This document shows positions 8,855-17,023 of a stretch of DNA of 64,000 bases, piece by piece; positions within the stretch are counted from its first letter, which is position 1; each line of letters opens with the position of its first letter. The DNA lies in the NCBI GenBank assembly GCA_902478785.1, contig CABSMJ010000008.1, positions 51,538-115,537 on the forward strand, in the 5' to 3' direction. The notes beneath the pieces were generated by a model, which saw nothing but the letters and a program-made list of their open reading frames with translations, was not told where the DNA came from and did not search any database. The stretch comes from an uncultured Oscillospiraceae bacterium. Its GTDB lineage: Bacteria; Bacillota; Clostridia; Oscillospirales; Oscillospiraceae. A program made the translations under genes and the position numbers.

Positions 8855-9823
8855 TTATTTCTTCACCATCTCACGGACTTTCGCCGCGATAGTGTCCTTA
8901 TTGGGTACTGCCAGCTGCTGCAGCACGGGGCTGAAGGGAATGGGAATTTCCTCACCCGAAAGGCGGGAGGCAGGGCACTTGAGATCGGAGAAGGCCTCCT
9001 CCGCCACAGTGGCCACCCACTCGGCGCCAGCACCACAGGTCTTGTAGCTCTCATCCACAGCCAGGAACCGGCCGGTTTTCTTTACACTCTCCAGCACCAT
9101 CTCTTTATCCCAGGGCTTGAGGGTGCGCAGGTCCACCACCTCGGCGCTGATGCCCTCTTTTTCCAGCTGGGCAGCAGCCTTCAGGCACTGGTTGACCATG
9201 ATACCCACCGCACACAGTGTGATGTCCGTGCCTGCTTTTTTAATGTCGCCCTTTCCCAAGGGAATCAGATATTCACCGTCAGGCACCTCGCCCTTCATGC
9301 CGCCAATGGAGGTGTGGTTGAAAAATACCACCGGGTTATCATCTCTGATGGCCGATTTGAGCAGCCCCTTGGCATCTGCCGGGCAGCTGGGCATGACCGC
9401 CTTGACCAGAGGGATGTTCATAAACAGAGGATGGACGGAGTTGCTGTGGTGAGGGCCTACGCAGGGACCGGTGCCGTTTTGCACCAAATACACCAGGGGC
9501 ACCTTGGTCTGGCCGCCGAACATATAGCGCATGGCATTGGCCTGGCTGGAGACCTGGTCGTAGGCCAGCATCAAGAACTGACCGAACATCAGATCAACAA
9601 TGGGACGAGTACCAGTGACAGCGGCACCCACCGCGGCGCCGGCCACCGCCAGCTCTGAGATCGGCGTATCGATGACCCGCTGCTCACCGTACTTCGCGCA
9701 AAGGCCGCGGGTCGCTGCGAAGCAGCCGATCCGAACGTCCTCACCCATAAGGAACACGGAATCATCCCGCTCCATTTCCTCAAACAGCGCTTCCTGAATG
9801 GCACGAATATAGTACTTTTTCAT
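8855..9823 (-). CDS. acoB: 2-oxoacid/acetoin dehydrogenase E1 component, beta subunit, 322 aa
   Basis: The beta chain of the thiamine-diphosphate-dependent E1 enzyme. The N-terminal MGEDV motif and the segment TRPIVDLMFGQFLMLAYDQ are standard for the transketolase pyrimidine-binding domain. The C-terminal domain contains VVDLRTLKPWDKEM. At 322 residues it has the usual length (about 325). It sits 18 bases after the alpha-subunit gene, in the same order (alpha, beta, E2) as aco and pdh operons. Acetoin, pyruvate or a branched oxoacid are all possible substrates. Confidence 0.92.
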   Translation of the reverse strand: MKKYYIRAIQEALFEEMERDDSVFLMGEDVRIGCFAATRGLCAKYGEQRVIDTPISELAVAGAAVGAAVTGTRPIVDLMFGQFLMLAYDQVSSQANAMRYMFGGQTKVPLVYLVQNGTGPCVGPHHSNSVHPLFMNIPLVKAVMPSCPADAKGLLKSAIRDDNPVVFFNHTSIGGMKGEVPDGEYLIPLGKGDIKKAGTDITLCAVGIMVNQCLKAAAQLEKEGISAEVVDLRTLKPWDKEMVLESVKKTGRFLAVDESYKTCGAGAEWVATVAEEAFSDLKCPASRLSGEEIPIPFSPVLQQLAVPNKDTIAAKVREMVKK

Positions 9824-9841
9824 CGCATCTCACCCCTCATC

Positions 9842-10822
9842 TCAAACCCAAGTGTCGGTAAACAGTTCCTCCGCCGTGGGGAAGGGACTGTTCTTGGCAA
9901 ATTCCATTGCATCCTCGATCTTCTTTGCAGCTGCTTGATCGATGGCATCCAGATCAGCCTGCGTGGCATCGGTATTTGCCAGCAGATACTGCCGCAGATT
10001 GTCTATGCAGTCCGTCTCCTTGGCGATCTTCTCCTCTTCCGGCAGGCGGTAAGGCTGGCCGTCCAGGAAAGCCACCTCGCCTTCGGAGTGACCGCTCTTG
10101 CGGTGAGTCTTGGCTTCAATGAGCACAGGTCCCTCTCCGTTGCGGAGCTTTTCCACCCACTCCTTTGTGGTGTTATATACGGCCACAGCATCCATGCCAT
10201 CCACAATCACACCGGGGATGCCATAGCCCTTGGCCCGGTCCGCGATATCTTTGATGCGCATGGCTCTGCACTGCGGAGTAAATTCTCCATAGCCGTTATT
10301 CTCCACCAGGAAAATTACCGGCAGATTCTGTACAGCAGCAAAGTTGATGGACTCATGGAAGCTGCCCTCATTGGAAGCACCATCGCCGAAGAAGGTGACT
10401 GCCACCTGCTTGGTGTCCCGCAGCTTGCTGGAGAGTGCCGCGCCAACCGCAATGGGGATACCGCCGCCCACAATGCCGCAGGCACCCAGCATTCCTTTGG
10501 AGAAGTCCGCCACATGCATCGAGCCACCCTTGCCCTTGCAATATCCGGTGACCTTTCCGTAGAGCTCCGCCATGATCTTGTTCACATCGCCGCCCTTGGC
10601 AATCAGATGGCCATGGCCTCGATGGGTGCTGACAATATAGTCATCATCATTCAGTGCCGCGCAAACACCTGCCCCCACGGCTTCCTCACCCACGTAGAGA
10701 TGCAAAAATCCATTCAGCTGTCCCTGGGCAAAAATCGCGCCCGCTTTCTCTTCAAATTTCCTGATCGTCACCATACGGGTATAGATGTCGAGCAAGGTTT
10801 CTTTTGCCACTGTGCAATTCAT
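9842..10822 (-). CDS. acoA: 2-oxoacid/acetoin dehydrogenase E1 component, alpha subunit, 326 aa
   Basis: The alpha chain of the thiamine-diphosphate-dependent E1. The cofactor motif begins GDGASNEGSF near residue 160 and ends in ENNGYG about 25 residues on, the GDG...NN pattern that binds magnesium and diphosphate. YSTHRGHGH-like sequence (VSTHRGHGHL) near residue 65 is also conserved. The internal ATG at 10822 was chosen as start because GGAGGAGA lies 5 bases upstream; the in-frame ATG at 10837 lies inside that Shine-Dalgarno region. It is the first gene of the operon, behind a good promoter. Confidence 0.92.
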   Translation of the reverse strand: MNCTVAKETLLDIYTRMVTIRKFEEKAGAIFAQGQLNGFLHLYVGEEAVGAGVCAALNDDDYIVSTHRGHGHLIAKGGDVNKIMAELYGKVTGYCKGKGGSMHVADFSKGMLGACGIVGGGIPIAVGAALSSKLRDTKQVAVTFFGDGASNEGSFHESINFAAVQNLPVIFLVENNGYGEFTPQCRAMRIKDIADRAKGYGIPGVIVDGMDAVAVYNTTKEWVEKLRNGEGPVLIEAKTHRKSGHSEGEVAFLDGQPYRLPEEEKIAKETDCIDNLRQYLLANTDATQADLDAIDQAAAKKIEDAMEFAKNSPFPTAEELFTDTWV

Positions 10823-10884
10823 ACTTCTCTCCTCCATATCCTTGTAGTTATTGAGGGCAAATTGCGCCGACTTGATGAATGTCA

Positions 10885-10897
10885 GTTGTCCTACAAC
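10885..10897. promoter_or_regulatory. Putative GntR/FadR-type operator
   Basis: GTTGT-CCT-ACAAC is a perfect 13-base palindrome. Its core fits the TNGTNNNACNA pattern known for FadR-subfamily GntR repressors. It lies 4 bases downstream of the -10 box of the operon promoter, so a bound protein would block transcription start. No GntR gene is present in the window. Confidence 0.5.
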
Positions 10898-10901
10898 TCG
10901 G

Positions 10902-10931
10902 ATTGTAGCAGAGGATTTGTCTCTCTGTCAA
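10902..10931 (-). promoter_or_regulatory. Sigma-A-type promoter of the dehydrogenase/transporter operon
   Basis: On the minus strand TTGACA (10931-10926) and TACAAT (10907-10902) are separated by 18 bases. The predicted start of transcription is about 75 bases before the E1 alpha start codon. Confidence 0.7.
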
Positions 10932-11325
10932 CAAATATTTTTAAGAAACTTGTGCATATTTTCAGCAATGTGCACAAATGTTTTGGAAAGTGTCGGAAAA
11001 TAGCTACAAAATTTTTATTTTCAAAACTTGCAGAGAGGGTATGAAATTTTGTACTGTTATACCCGAAGCTTTTTCTGCACACATCATCCTTTGCTTTTGT
11101 GTTTCTGCAAAAAACATCCTGTGCTTTCATCTGCTTATTTGTTTCATCTATCCAGTTTCACGAAATAAAAACAAAACCATGATTCTCTCTGCTTGTTCCC
11201 CATGTTACCTCTTAATTTGGAAAATTTTGTTCCCATACTTGCACTCAAAAAAGTTTAACCGTCTCTTTCTGAAAAGCCAGAGGAAACACTAAATATGCAA
11301 TCTTTGTACGCTGTACAGCTATACA
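10932..11325. other. AT-rich intergenic region without recognised gene
   Basis: About 390 bases, more AT-rich than the surroundings, with only short open frames that lack ribosome-binding sites and family resemblance. It separates the head of the minus-strand dehydrogenase operon from the end of the minus-strand kinase operon and may hold further upstream control sites. Confidence 0.5.
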
Positions 11326-11373
11326 AAAAGAGCAGGCTCGCAGCCAATCAATAGGCTGCGAGCCTGCTCTTTT
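11326..11373. terminator. Intrinsic terminator after the histidine-kinase operon
   Basis: A 20-base perfect inverted repeat (11326-11345 with 11354-11373) surrounds an 8-base loop. On the minus strand it ends in TTTTT. It lies 12 bases after the kinase stop codon. Confidence 0.9.
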
Positions 11374-11384
11374 CACGTTTCCCT

Positions 11385-13955
11385 TCAGTGATTCTCTTTG
11401 CTAGCCGCTCCGTCCTCGGGCCGCTTCGTCAGCTCCTCCAGCTTGCGCAGCAGAGCCGGGAAATCGATGGGCTTGGACACATGGGCGTTCATACCCGCCG
11501 CGGTGGTGGCGGCGATGTCCTCGGCGAAGGCATTGGCCGTCACGGCGATGATGGGCACCTTCTCGGCGTCGGGCCGGGACATGCGGCGAATCTGCTTGGC
11601 CGCCGTACAACCGTCCATCTGAGGCATCTGCATATCCATGAGGATTGCGTCGAAGAAGAAGGGCTGGGAGGAGGCAAACTGCTCCACTGCCTCCTGACCG
11701 TTCCAGGCCTGAGTCACCTCCAGCCCGGCGCTGGTGAGAATCTCCGTGGCGATCTCCATGTTCACCTCGTTGTCCTCCGCCAGCAGGATGCGGCGGCCGG
11801 TCAGACCCGACGCCGCAGACTGGGCGCTCTCCCGCTCCGGCTCCTGGTCCTCCGCCTTTTCCACCTCCTGGGACCGCACCGCCTCCAGCGGCAGCACCAG
11901 GGTAAAGGTGGTGCCCTCTCCCAGGCGGCTCTCCACCTGAATCTGGCCGCTCATCTGGGTCACCAGATTCTTCACGATGGGCATGCCCAGGCCGGTACCG
12001 GTGATCTTCCGGGCGGTGAAGCGGGTCTCCCGGGCATAGGGCTCAAAGATCTGAGGCAGGAACTCCTCAGACATGCCGATCCCCGTGTCCCTGACCACGA
12101 TCTGATACTTGGCGTGGGTCTCCTCCTGGAACTGGGTGACGCTGACGGTGATGCTGTCCCCCTGTCCGGTGAACTTCAGGGCATTGGAGAGCAGGTTATT
12201 CATGATCTGACTGATGCGGAAGGGATCGCCCAGCACCACCGGATCGGACACGGCAAAGGACATCTGGAACTGCTTGTTCTCTCCCTCCGCCTGGAGGCGG
12301 AAGGGCTCGGCGCACTCCCGGATGCTCTCCTTCAGGTCGAACTGCCGGTAGTCCAGCACCACCTTCCCCTGCTCCATCCGGGACATATCCAGGATGTCAT
12401 TGATGAGCTCCAGCAGCTGCCGGCCGGACACGGCGATCTTTTCCAGGTATCCGTCGGTGCGCTGGGGGTCCTCCGTGTTCTGCCGGGCCAGCTCCGTCAG
12501 GCCGATGATGGCGTTGAGGGGCGTGCGCATATCGTGGGACATGTTGCTGAAGAAGGCCTGCTTGGTCTTTTCGCTCCGGCGGGAGCTCTCCAGGGCGTTT
12601 TCCAGCAGCTTGCGCTCCTGGAGCTGATGCTGCTTCTCCTCCTCCACCTCCCGGAAACACAGCACCACCTCGCCGGGGGCCAGGGACTCGTCAAAAAGCA
12701 CCCGGACGCTGACCCAGCGGTAGACGCCGCCGAAGAGCCGCTGGAAATCCCCGCCGAAGTCCCGGATGCGCTTGGCCACCAGCTTGCGGATATTGGGCAG
12801 AGAGAAGCTCTCCCGATACTCCTCACAGGCATCCTTCTCTATAACCTGGCTGATGACCTCTGTGAGTTCTTCATAATTGCCTATCTGCGGCAGGCGCTGG
12901 CGCACATAATCCGAGCCCTTGATCATCTCATAGGTGCCCTGGTCCAGGTCCACCCGATAGAGAGCATAGTAGGAGTTGCCCAGGACCCGGACCGTCTCGT
13001 TGGTCCGCTCCACCTTGGCGCTCAGCCGCAGGTCCCGCCAGGTCATCAGCAAAAAGCCCAGCAGGCACAGCAGCAATACCGCAAGGAACACGTCCGTAAA
13101 CTGGTCCAGCTCCTGGAGGATAGTGTCATAGGGCACGGTGATGACGGAGATCCACCCATTGGGCATGATGCTGTAATACACCGAGCGCTGCTGGCCGCTC
13201 ATGTCGTAGATGTAGGAGTCGTAGTGGTCATGCTCCCCCCGCTGGATGCTCTCCACCAGCGCCCCCACATAGCTTTGCAGCTCCTCCTCGCTCTTGTCCA
13301 GATCGGTCTGTCGGTAGAGGACGGTGCCGGAGGCGTCGCACAGATAGAAGGACGCCCCCTCCGGCAGCGTCAGGGGATTGTTGTGAAAGTGGAGATTCTC
13401 CGGGAAGATGTCAAAGGCCAGCACAGTGCCGGAGGTATGGCCCATCTGTGCCATGGTGATGACCGGCTTGCCGGAGATGGAGTCGGTATAGGCGTCGGTA
13501 AAGACCACCTCGCCGCCGGCCTGCCGGGCCATCTGGTACCATATGGCGCCCTCCACATCGAAGTCCTCGTCCCCCTCCCAGGGGTTGGCGGCGATGATCT
13601 TCCCATTCAGCACCAGGTAGGGGTCCACGGTGTTTTCTCCCAGCACCGCCTCCAGGCGCTCAAAATAAAGGCTGATCCACTCCTGCAGCTCCTGGGGCGT
13701 GTTGCCCTCCTGGACCCGGCTGTCGATGGACTCGGTGCCGAAGGTCAGCAGCGTCTCATACACCGTCAGGTTGTTGCGCTCCTCCGAGGCATAGCTCTGG
13801 GCCAGGGAGGTGCCCAGGTCCTGGGCGTTTTTCAAAAGCTCGGTCCGCAGCAGCCAGAAGCTGGCCGCCCCCAGCAGGGCCAGGAACACCAGCACCACCA
13901 GGTTGGGCCGCATCTGATGGAGCACCCGCCGCCACCGGCGTCTGCGTCCGCTCAT
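11385..13955 (-). CDS. Membrane hybrid sensor histidine kinase, 856 aa
   Basis: A two-component phosphorelay sensor. A basic N-terminus and a membrane helix (about 18-38) lead to an extracytoplasmic Cache-like sensing domain (about 40-285) and a second helix (about 288-308). A PAS-like region follows (about 320-445). The HisKA motif FFSNMSHDMRTPLNAIIG is near residue 472, and the ATPase domain has NNLLSNALKF, DTGIGM and GTGLGM. The C-terminal receiver domain (about 725-845) has AEDNEVN and LMDMQMPQMDG with the phospho-acceptor Asp. The ATG overlaps the stop of the Hpt gene by 4 bases. With the next two genes it forms a kinase, Hpt and HD-GYP relay; the signal is unknown. Confidence 0.93.
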   Translation of the reverse strand: MSGRRRRWRRVLHQMRPNLVVLVFLALLGAASFWLLRTELLKNAQDLGTSLAQSYASEERNNLTVYETLLTFGTESIDSRVQEGNTPQELQEWISLYFERLEAVLGENTVDPYLVLNGKIIAANPWEGDEDFDVEGAIWYQMARQAGGEVVFTDAYTDSISGKPVITMAQMGHTSGTVLAFDIFPENLHFHNNPLTLPEGASFYLCDASGTVLYRQTDLDKSEEELQSYVGALVESIQRGEHDHYDSYIYDMSGQQRSVYYSIMPNGWISVITVPYDTILQELDQFTDVFLAVLLLCLLGFLLMTWRDLRLSAKVERTNETVRVLGNSYYALYRVDLDQGTYEMIKGSDYVRQRLPQIGNYEELTEVISQVIEKDACEEYRESFSLPNIRKLVAKRIRDFGGDFQRLFGGVYRWVSVRVLFDESLAPGEVVLCFREVEEEKQHQLQERKLLENALESSRRSEKTKQAFFSNMSHDMRTPLNAIIGLTELARQNTEDPQRTDGYLEKIAVSGRQLLELINDILDMSRMEQGKVVLDYRQFDLKESIRECAEPFRLQAEGENKQFQMSFAVSDPVVLGDPFRISQIMNNLLSNALKFTGQGDSITVSVTQFQEETHAKYQIVVRDTGIGMSEEFLPQIFEPYARETRFTARKITGTGLGMPIVKNLVTQMSGQIQVESRLGEGTTFTLVLPLEAVRSQEVEKAEDQEPERESAQSAASGLTGRRILLAEDNEVNMEIATEILTSAGLEVTQAWNGQEAVEQFASSQPFFFDAILMDMQMPQMDGCTAAKQIRRMSRPDAEKVPIIAVTANAFAEDIAATTAAGMNAHVSKPIDFPALLRKLEELTKRPEDGAASKENH

Positions 13956-14311
13956 CCCCAGACCTCCTCAATGGCCTCCAGCACACTCTGCCGGGCGGGG
14001 CCGATCTCCGCCAGCAGCGCCGCCGCGCCGTTCCAGTCCTCTGCCCGCAGCAGCTCCACCTGCCGGCTCAGCAGGGAGAAGAGCGCCGTCAAAGACAGGT
14101 TCCCGCACATGCCCTTGAGGGTGTGGGAGGCGGTCAGGGCCTCCTCCCGGTCCCCGGCGGCGAAGGCCGCCGTCAGCTTTTCATAGTTGGGGTCCGCCGG
14201 GAATTTGCGCAGGAAGCGCTCCAGCAGCGCCTCGTTGTTCATAAAGCGCTCCAGAGCGCCGTCCACGTCAATGCCTGCCGCCGTCAGGCGGTCCTTTTTC
14301 GCCTTGTCCAT
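13952..14311 (-). CDS. Histidine phosphotransfer (Hpt) protein, 119 aa
   Basis: A small helical phosphotransfer protein. ASHTLKGMCGNLSL near residue 65 carries the phosphorylated His in the usual H-x-LKG context. It should shuttle phosphate between the receiver of the hybrid kinase and a response regulator. It sits 3 bases after the HD-GYP regulator gene and overlaps the kinase start by ATGA, so the three genes are coupled. Confidence 0.88.
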   Translation of the reverse strand: MDKAKKDRLTAAGIDVDGALERFMNNEALLERFLRKFPADPNYEKLTAAFAAGDREEALTASHTLKGMCGNLSLTALFSLLSRQVELLRAEDWNGAAALLAEIGPARQSVLEAIEEVWG

Positions 14312-14314
14312 CCC

Positions 14315-15415
14315 TTACGCCTCCTCTTTTTTGCTGTACATCCGCCACAGCTCCTCCTCTACCCGGAAAAAGCACCGGAGCAGGGCGGGGTTGAACGCGC
14401 CGCACTGGCCGGTGCGGATCATCTCCAAGGCCTCCTGCCGAGGGATGGCCGCCTTGTACACCCGGCGGCTGACCAGGGCGTCATACACGTCCGCCAATGA
14501 CACGATCTGGGCCCCCAGGGAGATCTCCTCCCCCTTGAGCCCGTCGGGATAGCCCCGGCCGTCCCAGCGCTCGTGGTGGTGGCGGGCAATGTCCCGGGCG
14601 TAGTGATAGGCCGCGAACTCCCGCATCTGGGGAATCCGCTCCAGCAGCAGCGCACCCTGGATCGTGTGGGTCTTCATGATATCGAACTCCTCCGCCGTCA
14701 GACGGCCGGGCTTGTTCAAAATGGTGTCGGGAATGGCGATCTTCCCCACGTCGTGCATGATGGCAGCCAGGGAGATGTGGGTGATCTCCTCCTCCGTCAG
14801 GCCCCGGCCCAGCTCCGTGTGCTCCAGCAGGAAGCGGGTGATGTCATGGATGCGCCGGACGTGCTCCCCGGACTCCCCGCTGCGGAACTCGATGGCGGTG
14901 GAGAGGGCCTCGATCATGCCCATGTTCAGCCGGATGATCTGCTGGGCCTGGCGCAGCAGCTCCGACTGCTGGCGCTCCACCACGTTGCCCAGCCGCTTTC
15001 GGGCCTGGAACAGCTCCACCACCGAGTTCACCCGCCGCCGAACCACATAGGGCACCACCGGCTTGCTGATGACGTCCATGACGCCCAGCTCGTAGGCCTC
15101 CCGCATGGTTGCGTCGCTGGCCTCGGCGGTGATGAGAAAGACTGGAATCTTACTGAGCAGCCCCCGCTGCTCCAGCACATGGAGCACCTGCAGCCCGTCC
15201 ATCTCCGGCATCACCACATCCAGCAGCACCGCACAGATTTTCTCCTGATTCGCCGTCAGCTTCTCCAGCCCCTCCCGGCCGTTCTCCGCCTCCTCCACGG
15301 CGTAAAAGGAGGAGAAGAGGTTCTCCAGAATGGCCCGGTTCATCTCATCGTCATCCACGATGAGGATCGTATCCGGGCCCTTCATCAGGGAGCCATATCG
15401 ATACTCGCTTTCCAT
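14315..15415 (-). CDS. Response regulator with HD-GYP phosphodiesterase domain, 366 aa
   Basis: A receiver domain (about 15-135) has VDDDEMN, LLDVVMPEMDG and ISKPV. It is followed by a coiled linker and an HD-GYP domain (about 180-355) with IMHDVGKIAIPD, HHERWDGRGYPDGL and SLADVYDAL. All key residues of an active cyclic-di-GMP phosphodiesterase are visible. AAAGGA lies 7 bases before the ATG. As first gene of the operon it is the probable output of the phosphorelay encoded behind it. It would lower cyclic di-GMP, in opposition to GGDEF proteins such as the one at 24127. Confidence 0.93.
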   Translation of the reverse strand: MESEYRYGSLMKGPDTILIVDDDEMNRAILENLFSSFYAVEEAENGREGLEKLTANQEKICAVLLDVVMPEMDGLQVLHVLEQRGLLSKIPVFLITAEASDATMREAYELGVMDVISKPVVPYVVRRRVNSVVELFQARKRLGNVVERQQSELLRQAQQIIRLNMGMIEALSTAIEFRSGESGEHVRRIHDITRFLLEHTELGRGLTEEEITHISLAAIMHDVGKIAIPDTILNKPGRLTAEEFDIMKTHTIQGALLLERIPQMREFAAYHYARDIARHHHERWDGRGYPDGLKGEEISLGAQIVSLADVYDALVSRRVYKAAIPRQEALEMIRTGQCGAFNPALLRCFFRVEEELWRMYSKKEEA

Positions 15416-15509
15416 GGGCGTCCTTTCTCAACTCATAGATCTGTGCCGGCGAAGGATTCCTTTTTCTTCCACCCGGGCAGCACGAAATCTGGAATGAAAC
15501 TACAACTTC

Positions 15510-15539
15510 AGTATAGAATAGAAGCGGCGGAATTGTCAA
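15510..15539 (-). promoter_or_regulatory. Promoter of the HD-GYP/Hpt/kinase operon
   Basis: Minus strand TTGACA (15539-15534), an 18-base spacer and TATACT (15515-15510). It faces away from the plus-strand promoter 60 bases to the right. Confidence 0.7.
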
Positions 15540-15600
15540 CATTACGGCGCTTTTCTCCCCTTTGCCGTGGGTTTTTGTTCCTTTTTTCCGAGTAAAATGG

Positions 15601-15628
15601 TTGACTTTTTCCACCTGCCCCCTATAAT
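15601..15628 (+). promoter_or_regulatory. Promoter of the ThrE-type exporter operon
   Basis: TTGACT (15601-15606), a 16-base spacer and TATAAT (15623-15628), about 60 bases ahead of the first start codon. Confidence 0.7.
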
Positions 15629-15687
15629 TATGTCTGCCGGAGCTCTCCGGTCATATCCGCCAAAACGGAAGGGAGGAATTGGCGCCC

Positions 15688-16461
15688 ATGAAGCCAGAGG
15701 AAACAGAGCAGCTGCTCAACTTCTGCTGTGAGATGAGCCGCCAGCTGATCTGCAACGGCGCGGAGATCTACCGGGTAGAGGAGTCCGCCTCCCGGATGCT
15801 GGCCGCCTACGGCTATCAGGACATCGAGGTCTTTGCCATCCCCCCCTGCGTCATCATCACCATCCGGGACGACGTGCGCAACTACACCCGCTCGGTGCGC
15901 ATCAAGGGCTCGTCCAACAATCTGGACCGGCTGGACCGGCTCAACGACCTGTGCCGCCTGGTCTGCGCCCAGCGGCCGCCGGTGGTGGAGGCCCAGGCCC
16001 GGCTGCGTCAGGTGATGGAGGCACCCTCCTATCCCGCCTGGATCAGCTATCTGGCCTACGGCTTTGCCGCCGCCTTCTTCACCCTCTTCTGGGGCGGCCA
16101 CGCCGGAGACGCGGCCATCGGCTTTCTCTGCGGATTGACGGTCAAGCGCACCGTCAGCTCCATGAACCAAGTCAACGCCAACATCTTCTTCACCTATGTC
16201 TGCACCAGCATGCTGCTGGTGCTGGTGCCCCTGATTCTGGTCTATCTGGGGCTCAACGTCCATCTGGACAAGATCGTCATCGGCGCCATCATGCTGCTGG
16301 TGCCGGGCCTGGCCATCACCAACGTGATGCGGGACGTGCTCTCCGGGGATTTCGTCACCGCCCTGACCAAGTTCGCCGAGGTGCTGATCGTGGCCATGGC
16401 CATCGCCATCGGCATCGCCATTCCCGTGGGCTTCGCCCGGATGCTGCTGGGTGCCCCCTAA
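15688..16461 (+). CDS. Threonine/serine exporter family protein, large subunit (ThrE N-domain, DUF1212), 257 aa
   Basis: An integral membrane protein resembling the N-terminal half of ThrE, which exports small amino acids. The cytoplasmic N-terminal segment (about 1-110) has CRQLICNGAEIYRVEE-like sequence typical of the family, followed by five hydrophobic helices. GGGAGG is 11 bases before the ATG; a TTG nine bases earlier is a less likely start. The gene after it encodes the complementary C-terminal half, so the split ThrE pair is complete. Substrate specificity is inferred from family only. Confidence 0.85.
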   Translation: MKPEETEQLLNFCCEMSRQLICNGAEIYRVEESASRMLAAYGYQDIEVFAIPPCVIITIRDDVRNYTRSVRIKGSSNNLDRLDRLNDLCRLVCAQRPPVVEAQARLRQVMEAPSYPAWISYLAYGFAAAFFTLFWGGHAGDAAIGFLCGLTVKRTVSSMNQVNANIFFTYVCTSMLLVLVPLILVYLGLNVHLDKIVIGAIMLLVPGLAITNVMRDVLSGDFVTALTKFAEVLIVAMAIAIGIAIPVGFARMLLGAP

Positions 16462-16522
16462 GAGGCGGCGCCGCTGTTTCATCCACTTTGTGTGCGTCCC
16501 GCCGGGACGCGGGAGGTTTTCT

Positions 16523-16969
16523 ATGGACACCTTTCTGCCCTGCTTTTACGCCTTTTGGGCCAGCCTCTTCTTCGCCTTCATCTTTGAGGTGAAAAAGCCG
16601 GCGGTGCTGCTTTTGTCCAGCGCCGTGGGCGCTCTGGGCTGGGCTGTCTTTTTGCTTATGGCCCCTATCGGCTCTGATGTGGCCCGGTACTTTCTATCCA
16701 CGGTGCTGGTCACCGTGCTCTCAGAGGTGCTGGCCCGGATGATGAAGGTACCCGCCACGGTCTTTCTCCTGGTGGGCATCATCCCCCTGGTGCCCGGCGG
16801 CGGCCTGTACTACGCCATGGAGTATCTCATCAACGGCGACTTTGACGCCTTCGTGGAAAAGGGCATCCAGACCGCCGCCTATGCCGGCGCCATCGCCGTG
16901 GGCGTGTCCATGGTCTCCTCCCTGACCCGCATCCTCACCTGGCACTACTTCTCCCGGAAAAAACACTGA
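16523..16969 (+). CDS. Threonine/serine exporter family protein, small subunit (ThrE C-domain, DUF3815), 148 aa
   Basis: A small membrane protein with about five helices, corresponding to the C-terminal half of ThrE. VGIIPLVPGGGLYYAMEY near residue 85 is the typical motif. The ATG at 16523 has GGGAGG upstream; the longer open frame from 16451 starts inside the upstream gene and was not used. It is co-transcribed with the large subunit and ends just before a strong terminator. Confidence 0.87.
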   Translation: MDTFLPCFYAFWASLFFAFIFEVKKPAVLLLSSAVGALGWAVFLLMAPIGSDVARYFLSTVLVTVLSEVLARMMKVPATVFLLVGIIPLVPGGGLYYAMEYLINGDFDAFVEKGIQTAAYAGAIAVGVSMVSSLTRILTWHYFSRKKH

Positions 16970-16981
16970 ACGTACCCAAAA

Positions 16982-17022
16982 AGCCCCGCACACCGCCCAA
17001 GGCGGTGTGCGGGGCTCTTTTT
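16982..17022. terminator. Bidirectional intrinsic terminator
   Basis: A perfect 16-base stem (16982-16997 with 17001-17016) has a 3-base loop, with T-runs on both strands. It serves the plus-strand exporter operon and the minus-strand van genes, which converge here. Confidence 0.92.
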
Positions 17023-17023
17023 C

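Noticed and set aside
11388..14186. A 932-residue open frame on the plus strand opposite the histidine kinase
   Set aside because: It mirrors the kinase and Hpt genes, is rich in His, Leu, Gln and Gly from antisense GC-rich codons, and has no domain. The minus strand carries all kinase motifs.
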